From assembly GCA_963971535.1 (NCBI GenBank), contig OZ020589.1:51475956-51539955 (forward strand): a stretch of 64,000 nt of DNA, given 5' to 3'. Position 1 is the first letter of the stretch; every line of letters begins with the position of its first letter. The notes beneath the pieces are model-generated. The model worked only from the letters and a program-made list of their open reading frames with translations, was not told the origin of the DNA and did no database searches. The stretch is from Notolepis coatsorum. Taxonomy: Eukaryota; Chordata; Actinopteri; Aulopiformes; Paralepididae. Below are positions 42,990-53,775 of this stretch, in pieces. Made by a program: the position numbers and the translations under genes.

Positions 42990-44495
42990 GATTCCGTGGC
43001 CGTCCGGGATTCTGTACTCATTCCCCCCCTTCTGGGGCAGCCTCTAGGCTTGGCTGCTGACAGTGTGAATCTGGTGGGGATGCGTCTTAACTATTCTGTG
43101 GTTAACGCTATCCGGTACGCGCGCGCTCCGTCCTCTACTGCGGCTTACGCTGGGGAATGGCGTATGGTCGAGTGTGGGGGCAGAACATTGTTCAGCCACC
43201 CTCTCGTGAAACATTCCTGCTTGGCGCTCCGTGTCTCAAGCCTGTGGAACGTTCTATGTCTCCGAGTGGGACCTCCAACTGGTCCTGGGCCGGTTGTCGG
43301 AGACCCCGTTTGAGCCTCTTGAGCAGGCGCCATTGGAACAGCTGTCTTTAAGACCGCATTCTTTTTGGCCATCACCTCCGCTAAGCGCGTGGGTGAGCTG
43401 TGTGCTCTCTCGGTGCGGCCTGAGTGCCTGTCTATTCGGCCGATAGCGGTGCGACTCTGAGGCCTAATCCAGTCTTCGTGCCAAAGAATATCCGGAGCTA
43501 TTTTAGCTCCAGGGATATTGTGGTTCAGGCGTTCGTCCGCCTCCTTACGCTAGTGAGTTGGAGGCGGGCCTTCACCTGTCGTGTCCTGTCCGTGCACTGG
43601 CGATTTACCTCAGGACTAGGGCTCTCAGGGCTTCCGTTCAACTGTTTGTTTGTTACGGTGGCCCTTGCGCGGGTGAGGCGCTGTCCAATCAGCACCTGTC
43701 ACATTGGTTGTGCGGGGGCATTGCCCTTTGCTGCACGTTGGCTGGACAGGTCCCCCCTCGGGCTGCTGCCCTGTTAGGGGGAGCCTCGATGGAGGACATC
43801 TGTGCTGCGGCCTTCTGGTCCTCCCCGGGTCCCTTCGTTAGGTTTTACCTCGTGGACGTGACTGGGGGTTCTGTCTCCCAGGCGGTTCTGAGGTCTGGGA
43901 CCTCTCCTGCGTCCCACCATTGGTGGGCTAGCAGGGGTGTGTGGGTGTGTGCCACGGGGTGCTGTGTCACACGTGGTCCCACCTGTGCTGTGCGTTTTCA
44001 GGGGTGTCTGGTTCCCCCTTTTTTCACACTTTGGTGGAGTTGACTGCCTCCCCCCCTTCGTTAGGACGGGCGGGTGGACGGGACTCCCCTCCTCCCTGGT
44101 TGGGGCTTACGGGCCCTCAGGTGGTACACTTGTCGGGGCACGCGTCTGCTCTGCCCCATATCTCATAACGGCGAAGAGCGAGACGTGATTGGCCAGTATG
44201 ATAATATAACGAAAGGTTATCCTATAACCTAGTTATATGAATACTGGCTGAGCGTCTCGCTCTTAGCACCCTGAGGTCCCTTGGATGGGTTTTCAGTGTT
44301 TCTGAGGAAGATGGAGTGTGACCATGTCCGGCGTCATATAGTGGGACGCAGGGGCATGGCCTGGTCTCGTGCATGTGAGTGCATTTGTTGTTTCGTGAGC
44401 ACATGCAGCTAGGAGATAAGAGATATCTCATAATGGCGAAGAGCAAGACGCTCAGCCAGTATTCATATAACTAGGTTATAGGATAACCTTTCGTT
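42990..44495 (+). mobile_element. 3' part of a coding DIRS-type element C (fossil)
   Basis: About 1 kb of tyrosine recombinase coding sequence is spread over three frames, followed by an internal complementary region (about 44155-44270) and the right terminal repeat ending GGATAACCTTTCGTT at 44495. Recombinase traits include SAKRVGELCALSV-like text near 43390, CPVRALAIYLRTRAL near 43583, QLFVCYGGP, LSNQHLSHWL and DICAAAFWSSPGPFVRFYLV. The element is 5'-incomplete and broken, with a few breaks. Its terminal repeats share the GCTCAGCGTC-type vocabulary with the non-coding elements A and B. Confidence 0.8.
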
Positions 44496-45358
44496 CTAGT
44501 TGGGAAAATCAAATACGCCAATCAAAAAAAAAGCCAGGCTTCTATCAATGTATAGGCTCCAGGATCAAGTTGCCTGTAACTGCTGGTTTAGGATCCGATT
44601 TCCAACTTCACCCAACACCCATTTACAGAGACCGAGCACTCAGTTGCCTTGCTTTCAACACTTGTGGCCCCTCCCACCACAACATGTTTGATGTAGTGAG
44701 GCCAGCTGCAATATTTATTTAAATAAAGCCAGCGGGAACAATGCCCCAAAACATTAATTTACATAAATCATACAAAACCGAATGTTATCAACACGGACAC
44801 AGACCATCAGACTGTACAATCAGCTTACTGTCAGAATACAAGAGGTTACACTTTTTTAAAGAAAATTAGTTTTATATGAGTAATGCCAAATATCAGAGCC
44901 AGTCAACTATGACAATCTTTGTTAAATTACTATATTGTGAGACTAGTATAGTATGTTCTTTGACACACTATATTGTGTATTAGGACAGACCATGAACCAT
45001 TACTGCAGTCATGATTGAACTGGTACAAAGAGCTAAATAAACAGGAATATTAACAACACACCAATAATGTGCAAACACACATTGTTGAAAGAATGACATT
45101 CCATGGAAGGCAATAATAAAGAAGTCAAAAAAGGAAATAATGCCAACATATTCAAATAACAAAAGTATATTTAACAAATAAAATTCAAAATCAATTCTAA
45201 TCAGTAAAGCTCAAAACCAATGTTAACATACATAGCAAAAATATGTAGAGTATTACATAGCAACTGGTGCAGACAATCAATACCAGCTAGGCTAATCAGA
45301 TAAAGCAGCACCAGCCAACACATAATTAGCACACTATGCTTTTGCAGAGGTACACACA
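44496..45358. other. Unassigned AT-rich sequence
   Basis: No gene, repeat or transposon end was recognised. It contains a possible poly(A) signal (aataaa near 44721). Confidence 0.4.
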
Positions 45359-45530
45359 CACTAAAAACAGATGGGTCAATTCTATAACCCAATTTCTTGG
45401 TTAATCGTGTTGGGTTAAAATTATGGGTTAATTCTCTGAGCATAACCATTATTTGGGTTATTGAGATTTAATTTTGACCCAATGTTGACCCAATTTGTGA
45501 GTTATAATAATTATGGGTACATTTTCTGAG
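45359..45530. repeat. Left terminal and subterminal repeats of the CACTA element
   Basis: After CACTAAAAACAG come several copies of gggtta, aaccca and ttgaccc in both orientations. This mirrors the array at the other end but without its long tandem units. Confidence 0.8.
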
Positions 45531-46549
45531 ACATGTGTTGGGTCAGAGAGCTGGGTGTTTCCGCCGGGATCTGCAAAGCTACACCCCTCCCCCACTGGGA
45601 ACTATATGTTCCAGTCAGTCAGACGGTCATGTTCACAGTCAACACGGTCCCACGTTCACAGTCAACACGATCCAACAAACCCTCTTCACGATCACGGAAA
45701 AGACTTCACTGACTCAAGGTAAGATCTCGTTTCGTTAGCACAGTATTTATATCTCAACCCATCCATTGTACATATTGCGTCGTGTTAACCATGCACTGTG
45801 AACGTTGTGGAACTAAATTAGCTAGCTCTTCACAGCTATCTGTCGCGTCATCAGCTAGCTAGCTAGCTAGCTATCCACCGCAAGTTGCAACTTAGCTACT
45901 CATTTCTATAATCGGTTCATCTCTAACCTTGTAAAAATATGTGGTAACCTCTATTAATAAATAAGCCACACGACACGACACGACACATAAATCATTACCG
46001 TTCAAGCATGCTACCGAAAGTGACCAAGTCTATGAGTATTACAAAGGTTCTGGCTAGTAGCTAGGCCTAGTTAACCAGTACTAGTAACGTTACTGTTATT
46101 GCTAATTTTACCGTGTTTTGGGTTGTAATGATACCAGATTAACTGGAGACTATCTATAGCTGTGTAACGTTATATGATTGATATCTTTATTAACCATATG
46201 TGTGTAATGAAGCTGTTGTCCTCTCAATGCGGTGACATAGCTGGTTCGCTAGCTAGCTACATACTGAGATTTAGCGCCATTTTGAGGTCTACATTTCCAT
46301 CATCTCTCTAATGTCCCACGATTCGGGCATCAATTTACAACATCCTATACTAAATTAAGCAGTAGACTGCGGAAGCCAGACATGTGGTGAGGCTTTTTAC
46401 ACCTGAAATCAGTGCTAAATATTCTAGGCTGCTATGTCAGCAAGTATACTTGGCCTATCGTTCACACGTGGCTGAGTACTTGGGCACGCATGAGGCATTA
46501 ATTAATTGCAGATGTGTTCATTTCCACATTGCTTTCTCTTTTGTTTCAG

Positions 46550-49500
46550 GCCAGTCTTGATGGACAGCTTTGTCGCAGAAAAGCTTATTGAGTGGCAATT
46601 GCCAGAGCTCACAGACAGTTTTAAAGGTGAGAATTTTTACTTTCTTGACCATGAAAATGTTTCCATGACAAAGCAGTATTGTATAGGGTTTCAACACACA
46701 TGCAGGCACACACACATTATTCTGTTCTTCATCTTGGTTCTCTGGTCCTGGTCCTGTGTTGGAGTTAGCTGCCACTGGATGGCACTGAAATTACTGTAAA
46801 AGTATTTTTGTTTTCTGTCTTTGTCTTTCAGATCAAGATATCGATGAGGAGGCGTTTCACCTTTTAGATGGCGAAACAATCCGGAACCTCATCCCCAAAA
46901 TAGGCCCCAGGCTCAAGTTTTCAAAACTTTACAGAGAATTTGTAAGTGATCACTAAGTGTTCTAACATCAAGGCAGATGGCGTATACATGCTTTAAATGC
47001 AAAAGGCTAATTCCTGGTGATGCCAAGTCTCTCTTTTCACATTTACGATTAGCACACAATATAATACAAGACTGATGCAGAGGGCTTCCAAGGTTCTTTA
47101 AATCATTCTTACTTATTACAGAGGGCTTCCACATCACAAAAGCCATAATCAAAGCTGGTGATACGATAGTTTAGCTTATCTAGTGAGATAAGCTTTTGTT
47201 CTATGAGTGCATTTAACACAAGTTTAAATTCGTATGGCCCTACCCCTTTGAGGATGTCATGCATTATGTCTAGTGCCATATTGTCCGTAACATGATAAAA
47301 AGACAGACTGTTGAGGACACTGTCTCTTTTAAGGCCTGTCGAGAGTGGTTGTCTGTCCGTAAATCCTCTGCGTGAGTATTCACATCTCGGGACAGCGTAT
47401 CGTCTACCTGTGTCTGTACTTTCAAGACATCTCTGTGTATTTTGCATAAACGGCACACATGGTTCCCCGAAAAACTCTCTATGTAACCAAGTATTGCGTT
47501 CAATCCTAAATTGTCTCCCACTACCTGAACAACGGCGAATTTGACAACACCTTGGAAGCTAGGCGTGTTAACAGTTATGCCATCCCTCTCAAGACACTTT
47601 AGTTCTTCCACAATAGGGCGCAACACTGCATCAATGCCATAGGTTTTTGCATCATCTGATTTATAGACTGCCAACAAGAAGTGTGACTGCAAATTGGATA
47701 GGATGTCTGGTGGCAAACTCTTCAAGATAAAATATATAAATCCTAACTTGTGAACCCCAGTCTTTGACCCGAGGGGGTTCACAGTTTCACAATCATCATT
47801 GTATAACAGCAATGGGATTGACACCTCTTTCAAAAAGAGTGGAGGATTTTTACAGAAATCTCCATCAAATATATCCTGAAGAGCATCACTCTCTCTCTGT
47901 TGCCATTCCATCATGGCCTGTAAAACACCAGGAAGCTCCAGTATCTTGACCAGAAGACGCTTTAGTGGAATACGCTGAAAGGTATCAGTCAGAGCAACTT
48001 GTCGAACGGTGCCAGTGGCAGAGTCTCTCCACTGTACAAAGGTTTGGTTATCGGAGAAACACTCCTCAATTGGCTGGATGAAGTTCCCAGAGTTAGTAAA
48101 ATACCTAATCTGTTTATAGTCTGTCTCCAGACCCTCGAAAGGGTTAGCTGCATCTAAAAAGTCCTGCCTGAGCTCCTCTACCTGTGGGTTTTGATCATGC
48201 CCAAACTGACTGAAAAGCGACATGGTCTTTGTTTGTAGTCTGCTCACTAAATCTCCTATTAAACTTGAGGTTTGCTGAACCACAACATTTATATTTGTAA
48301 AGGTCTGGGAAGATTTTGATCTAAGATGAGCTATAAAATGGGCTACTCTCTCTGTGATTCCCTCTTGCTCTAGTTCGTCCCATTCATCATCATTATCTTC
48401 ATCTTCCTCCATGGCTTATCGACATCAGATAATGCAATGCTACAGTTTCATGTGTGGGTCTGTGTTAAGCCACAACACAGAAATTGGTCCAGGGTATGCT
48501 ACCTTTCTGGCTCATTTTGAAGGCTATAATGAAATTCAAAGTGGTCTCACAGGAATCCCCCTTTTCGCTGAATTGTATGTACCGGCCAGGGTCACTGTTA
48601 AGGGTACAACATACAGACCAGGCATGACAGTGTTTATGTCCTATGACCAAGATGGAGAGCCTCAGTTTGAGCTTATTAAAGCCATTTTGGTTTTAGAGCC
48701 ATCTGTAAAGCTAGTTGTTCAGAGGTGGGAGACAATGGGGTTTGAGAAGCATTTCTTTGCTTACAGTGTGATCCAAACCAAAGATTTGTTGGCTATCGAT
48801 GTGAAAGAGCTGCTTGATAATCACCCACTACATGCAGTCCAGTCATACAGAGATGTTGACACTTTATTCATCTCTCTGCGCTATAGACGTTTTTAGACTG
48901 TGAATGGCCATCTGAATGGCCACTGCCACTTGTAAATAGTGAGGAAAAAAATCAGGAAAGAAACACTGCCTTGATTTACTAGAAACACAGTGATAGCCTA
49001 CAGTATATATTCCGAACATATTTTGAATAGTTAGTCTTTAGTTTCATGCTGTGGACTGCCTTACTCTGCTACAACTCTTCGATGACTGAGATACATTGTT
49101 GGACTGCTGGGATGGGGAAACTCCTTGGACTACTGAGATGACATTAATTGTTGTAAGTAAGAATGTGTTTAATTAAAATAGTTCTACAACTAAACACTAA
49201 CCACTTTAAACCCTATGACAAAATAAATCTTCACCAGTATTTAAATTTTTCCATGTGTGTAGGCTATTGGCCATCTTGGGTGTCAATCGGTTAAATGGAA
49301 AACGACACTGCTGACTGCAAATATATTTTGTATCTGTACACAACAACTCACTTTAACATAAAATGCCTCTAAGCTGATAACCTTTCTTTGCTGCAAAAGG
49401 CTTTGAATGCTGAGCCACCTGCAACAAGCCTTGTTGCTACCATATCCCCCATGGAGGAATCTGCAGCTTCTGGATCAAGCCAGGAGGTCTCCACCGTAGA

Positions 49501-50863
49501 GGAATCGAGGGCAGCAGACCAGATTGTGATTCTACGACCGGTTCCACTATTTGTAAGTTGTTCAAGAAGCATGGATGGATCTGGAAGCACTTGGAGCCAG
49601 TACATATCTCAGAACTTCAATACTTAAACTAACTCATCTATACTCTTGTCAGTATTTAGACCGTGGCTATGTAAGTTTTCTTCCTCCAGCCGAGTTCATA
49701 GAGAAATGGAACATTTGATGAGTAGTAATATTAGTAGAAAATAAGGAGTCATTTTTCTCTCGCATCACATACAGGACACCCAATGTTAACCCGTTGAGTA
49801 ACAAGTTTTTCTACAACTCAAGTTCAGACCTATGTTGCTCTATTTCAGTAGCACTAAAAGTGAGTTTTCTTTATTGTATCAGAAACTTCAGAATGTAATC
49901 TTTCAAAAGAGACCAGGATCATGCATGTGCTATAAGTATAAAGTATAGTATTTTGTGGTGTTTGTAAATAGCTGTTTAAAAAAAATTTATGGCATTTTAC
50001 AATACAACACTTTCCATTCCTGCACGAAAATCAATCAGATCCAATTTGATTGTACTCCAGGTACAGGGTTGATGCATTTTATCCCCCCCCCCCTCCCTGC
50101 TCTTTGTTTCAGGTACAGGACTTTTTCCATAATTTAAGCATAACATTGCAAAGGGTGACAGAGTTCTATCTTGTCTTATCGTTTCCAGGACATATGGTGC
50201 ATCAAAGGCCGGAAGGGAATGAAGAATGGCAAACCTTTCTACTATCCAGCTACTGGATTCATTGAAGAAAGGCTTCGGAATGTCCGAAAGAGGCGGGGTT
50301 CTGGGTCCAGACAGCGAATGCCTGAAGCCAACAAGCCACCCAGGGCATATACCAGGTAATACCTGGGGTCGGCAAAAAGGGCCATGTTTTCCTGTGTCCC
50401 CAGGGGGTAACTATATTCTTCACCAGGGGGAGCTTACTTAAAATGGCTGATTCCTGACTTTACCTCGTTTAATATACCTTGTTGAACCCCTCACCAAAAC
50501 ATGCAACAATGCTGGGCAATAGCACCTCCCTCTGGTCAGCCGGGGCGCCTGACTGGAGGGAAAGGATCTGATTGTAATAATGTGCTAAGTCCTACTGGTG
50601 AAAATGGGTTACGAAATTGGAGATCATTTTTAGATAGTTAATTTACAATGTGTTGTATATATGTTTCTATAGAATCGACCCTGCCAGAAGAAAGGGCCCA
50701 GCAGCAAACGGAGTGGCTGAAACATAACCTGGAGCCCTTCACTCAAGTTCAGGAGTACATGAAGGACACCGTTCTCTACAGAGCCAAGTGGATTCGGGGA
50801 AATCACTCCAAGGACATAGAAGAGGTCATTACGGAGTACCCTCGCCTCACCAGCCCAGGCATG
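46550..50863 (+). CDS. SAM-domain protein gene of the CACTA element (spliced)
   Basis: Five exons with consensus splice sites: 46550-46626 (ATG at 46560; donor GTGAGA), 46832-46941 (acceptor TTTCAG; donor GTAAGT), 49400-49552 (donor GTAAGT), 50189-50355 (acceptor TTTCCAG; donor GTAATA) and 50673-50863 (acceptor TCTATAG; donor GTATGG). Exons 1 and 2 join in frame to give 59 residues forming a SAM domain, with EKLIEWQLPELTDSF, LLDGETIRNLIPKIGPRLKF and SKLYREF. Exon 3 is Ser/Glu-rich. Exon 4 has KPFYYPATGFIEERL. Exon 5 has QQQTEWLKHNLEPFTQVQEY. Fish CACTA elements often carry such a gene, annotated as SAM domain-containing protein 3-like. Exons 4 and 5 do not join in frame, so an exon or a base is missing. 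A possible last exon lies inverted at 52161-52354. The role in transposition is unknown. Confidence 0.7.
47110..48412 (-). pseudogene. Tnp2-like CACTA transposase, 5' and middle part
   Basis: An open frame from 48412 to 47270, continuing in another frame to about 47110 (FYHVTDNMALDIMHDILKGV). It carries an acidic start, a helical segment (LRSKSSQTFTNINVVVQQTS), then IPLLLYNDDCETVNPLGSKT, LGFIYFILKSLPPDILSNLQ, VVGDNLGLNAILGYIESFSG and CRLCKIHRDVL. LYNDDxxxxNPLGS, GDNLG and DIMHD are the conserved acidic blocks of this family, likely part of its catalytic centre. It would cut and rejoin CACTA ends. The usual N-terminal zinc fingers and about 150 residues before the C-terminal part were not found. 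The switch between the two frames lies near 47300. The whole piece lies in intron 2 of the SAM gene, on the opposite strand. Confidence 0.8.
48411..48896 (+). pseudogene. Tnp2-like CACTA transposase, C-terminal part, opposite strand
   Basis: An open frame ending at 48896. It begins near AYRHQIMQCYSFMCGS and runs through FAELYVPARVTVKGTTYRPG, FMSYDQDGEPQFELIKAILV and DVDTLFISLRYRRF. This is the C-terminal domain that normally follows the middle part of fish CACTA transposases. Here it lies on the plus strand and starts within a few bases of where the minus-strand piece starts, so the two are head to head. The codons before 48411 in the same frame are the antisense of the other piece and are not real coding sequence. 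Confidence 0.75.
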
Positions 50864-50966
50864 GTATGGATCTACTGTAACATATTGCATCTACAAGGTT
50901 TTGTACTGCTTTACTGCCCTGTTGGAACACTCCCCCAGATATTGATAGATCAAAACACATATATAC

Positions 50967-52080
50967 TAAGGCTGTCAAAGTTAACGCGGTATTAACACGT
51001 TATCGCCCGATTCTATTAACGCCACTATTTTTTTTAACTCACGATTAACTTTTAAGATTTTTTTTTACTAGACTATACTGCCCTGTCAAGGCAGACCGCA
51101 GTAACTCAAAAAAAGTCAGAATTGAGTTATGAGTGAAATTGAACTTGTCAATAAATGTTTTATCTTGTGACCAAGTTTCAGATGTTAATGTCGCTCAGTT
51201 TTGGAGATATGGGGTTTTAAAAACTGCAGTAACTACAAAATCACACTCAAAAACCAGGCAGACCGCAGTAACTTCCAAACAGTGAAAAATGGCTTTAAAG
51301 TGTTTTGACTTGACATCCAAAATGTGTTATAGGTAGATAGATGATAGTACCCAGATTTAACATGTATTAATGAAGTAATCTTTAGGCATACAAAAATATG
51401 ACATAATTATTTTAATTAACCCCCAAAAAGCAGATACTGCACTCTGCTGCACAGTTCCCTTAAATAATTATACAGGTAATGTACAGGCAAAGTGCAGTAA
51501 CTTCAAATACAATGTTGTTTTCCCTCCAGCTTTCATAACTTAACCTAGCCATTTTGAAAATGAAATTTAACACCTGAATATATTGGAATGATGATGATCC
51601 AAATAAAATGGCTAGGTTAAGTTATGAAAGCTGGAGGGAAAACAACATTGTATTTGAAGTTACTGCACTTTGCCTGTACATTACCTGTATAATTATTTAA
51701 GGGAACTGTGCAGCAGAGTGCAGTATCTGCTTTTTGGGGGTTAATTAAAATAATTATGTCATTTTCTTTCCCCTATTATTTCATGTACACTTTATTCATT
51801 GGTTTAATGAATTTTCTTTCTTTTAAGTTATTTTGTGCATCACTCTGTTTTGAATTTGATGCAAATTTGCAATGCATGAGGGTCATCCTTTTGTGTTAAA
51901 TGACTGCATAACGAAAGCATTTGTTGACTCGCATGTTGATAAGAGAGTATTAAAACTTGGAACTTGAAAAAGTTCAGTTTAAGGTAGAAAACATTTGATT
52001 AATTTGTGATTAATCGCGAGTTAACTATGGACAATCATGCGATTAATCGTGTTAAATATTTTAATCGATTGACAGCACTA
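50967..52080. mobile_element. hAT-type MITE 4 with an internal palindrome (1114 bp)
   Basis: The ends are taaggctgtcaaagttaacg and, reversed, tagtgctgtcaatcgattaa. The 8-bp duplication atatatac flanks it at 50959-50966 and 52081-52088. It lies in the CACTA element after SAM exon 5. There is no transposase. Confidence 0.88.
51398..51762. repeat. Long inverted repeat: 158-bp arms, 49-bp loop
   Basis: Arm 51398-51555 starts atgacataattattttaatt and ends tagccatttt. Arm 51605-51762 is its reverse complement, apparently perfect or nearly so. Such a palindrome can extrude a cruciform or form a hairpin RNA. Confidence 0.93.
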
Positions 52081-52160
52081 ATATATACATACGGGACTTA
52101 GCGTCTACCCATCTCCCTCCTCCTCCATCTCTTCCCCCACCTTCCCTCCTGCTACCTCAC

Positions 52161-52354
52161 CTATTCCACCTCCTCCTCATTTGTACGTTTTGCGTTACGT
52201 ACGGCTGTCCTTAGTCCCTCAATATTATATATAACGTGCTGGAGAAACTCCCATGCATGAACACACTGCCTGGGGTACTTTATGTCAAATACATAAAATG
52301 CTTTAAAACACGTATCAACTGCCCCGAGCATTGTGCTTTCAGGGTGTGCCTGAC
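52161..52354 (-). pseudogene. Inverted last exon of the SAM-domain protein (copy 1)
   Basis: On the minus strand an acceptor (CTATGCAG) is followed by a frame reading GQAHPESTMLGAVDTCFKAF, YVFDIKYPRQCVHAWEFLQH and IYNIEGLRTAVRNAKRT, then EEEVE and stop. This resembles the C-terminal segment of fish CACTA SAM proteins. It lies on the strand opposite to exons 1-5. An identical copy is at 52838-53031. The alternative is the last exon of a separate minus-strand gene of the element. Confidence 0.5.
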
Positions 52355-52837
52355 CTGCATAGATCACGAATGCCTGAGCACAACACATGTGTTACTCAGC
52401 CCTTGTGTTGTGTGGGTGAATGTAACAAGTTCCTAACGTTTTCTTTCCCCTATTATTTCATGTACACTTTATTCATTGTTTTAATGAATTTTCTTTCTTT
52501 TAAGTTATTTTGTGCATCACTCTGTTTTGAATTTGATGCAAATTTGCAATGCATGAGGGTCATCCTTTTGTGTTAAATGACTGCATAACGAAAGCATTTG
52601 TTGACTCGCATGTTGATAAGAGAGTATTAAAACTTGGAACTTGAAAAAGTTCAGTTTAAGGTAGAAAACATTTGATTAATTTGTGATTAATCGCGAGTTA
52701 ACTATGGACAATCATGCGATTAATCGTGTTAAATATTTTAATCGATTGACAGCACTAATATATACATACGGGACTTAGCGTCTACCCATCTCCCTCCTCC
52801 TCCATCTCTTCCCCCACCTTCCCTCCTGCTACCTCAC

Positions 52838-53031
52838 CTATTCCACCTCCTCCTCATTTGTACGTTTTGCGTTACGTACGGCTGTCCTTAGTCCCTCAAT
52901 ATTATATATAACGTGCTGGAGAAACTCCCATGCATGAACACACTGCCTGGGGTACTTTATGTCAAATACATAAAATGCTTTAAAACACGTATCAACTGCC
53001 CCGAGCATTGTGCTTTCAGGGTGTGCCTGAC
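52838..53031 (-). pseudogene. Inverted last exon of the SAM-domain protein (copy 2)
   Basis: Same protein as 52161-52354, displaced by 677 bp as part of the tandem duplication. The encoded 75-residue open frame is identical. Confidence 0.5.
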
Positions 53032-53619
53032 CTGCATAGATCACGAATGCCTGAGCACAACACATGTGTTACTCAGCCCTTGTGTTGTGTGGGTGAATGT
53101 AACAAGTTCCTAACGTTTTCTTTCCCCTATTATTTCATGTACACTTTATTCATTGTTTTAATGAATTTTCTTTCTTTTAAGTTATTTTGTGCATCACTCT
53201 GTTTTGAATTTGATGCAAATTTGCAATGCATGAGGGTCATCCTTTTGTGTTAAATGACTGCATAACGAAAGCATTTGTTGACTCGCATGTTGATAAGAGA
53301 GTATTAAAACTTGGAACTTGAAAAAGATCCGTTTAAGGTAGAATTTCTTTTATTAATTTGTGATTAATCGCGAGTTAACTATGGACAATCATGCGATTAA
53401 TCGTGTTAAATATTTTAATCAGTTTGACATGAAAGCACTTTTTGATGTCCACATGCTGTGACATGTATATGCAACAAGTGTAATACATTTTGAAGTTAAA
53501 TGTATTCTATGCCTTGGTCTGTTCTTTTCATTGATTTCAGCACATTTAGACTGTTATACCTTTTCAATCAAGTATCTGTGCCAACCTAATGTAGTGTACT
53601 AACTATAGCAGTTGTGTTA

Positions 53620-53775
53620 ATAGGCCCTTTTCACAGCAGCCATCTTGACACAGCAGGGTAAACCTACATCCTGTGAACCAGACTGACAGATGTGTAACTA
53701 ATCATGTTGCTGTGTCCATCTGTTGGTCAATCGTTGTCAATCTGGCTCACAAGATGGCTGCTGTGAATAGGGTCT
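53620..53775. mobile_element. Short MITE with TA duplication (156 bp)
   Basis: Inverted ends ggcccttttcacagcagcca and, reversed, gaccctattcacagcagcca. TA lies on both sides (53618-53619 and 53776-53777). It is noncoding. Confidence 0.75.

Larger units (their letters stand above)
51764..53425. repeat. 677-bp tandem duplication, two full copies plus a partial third
   Basis: Units start ttctttcccctattattt at about 51764, 52441 and 53118. Each holds the right end of hAT MITE 4 plus about 360 bp of CACTA sequence downstream of it. Copies 1 and 2 are nearly identical. The third stops in the hAT part and drifts after about 53323. Confidence 0.92.

Noticed and set aside
45841-45870. Run of GCTAGCTA repeats as a regulatory site
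   Set aside because: It is a short simple repeat, common in fish DNA, with no supporting context.
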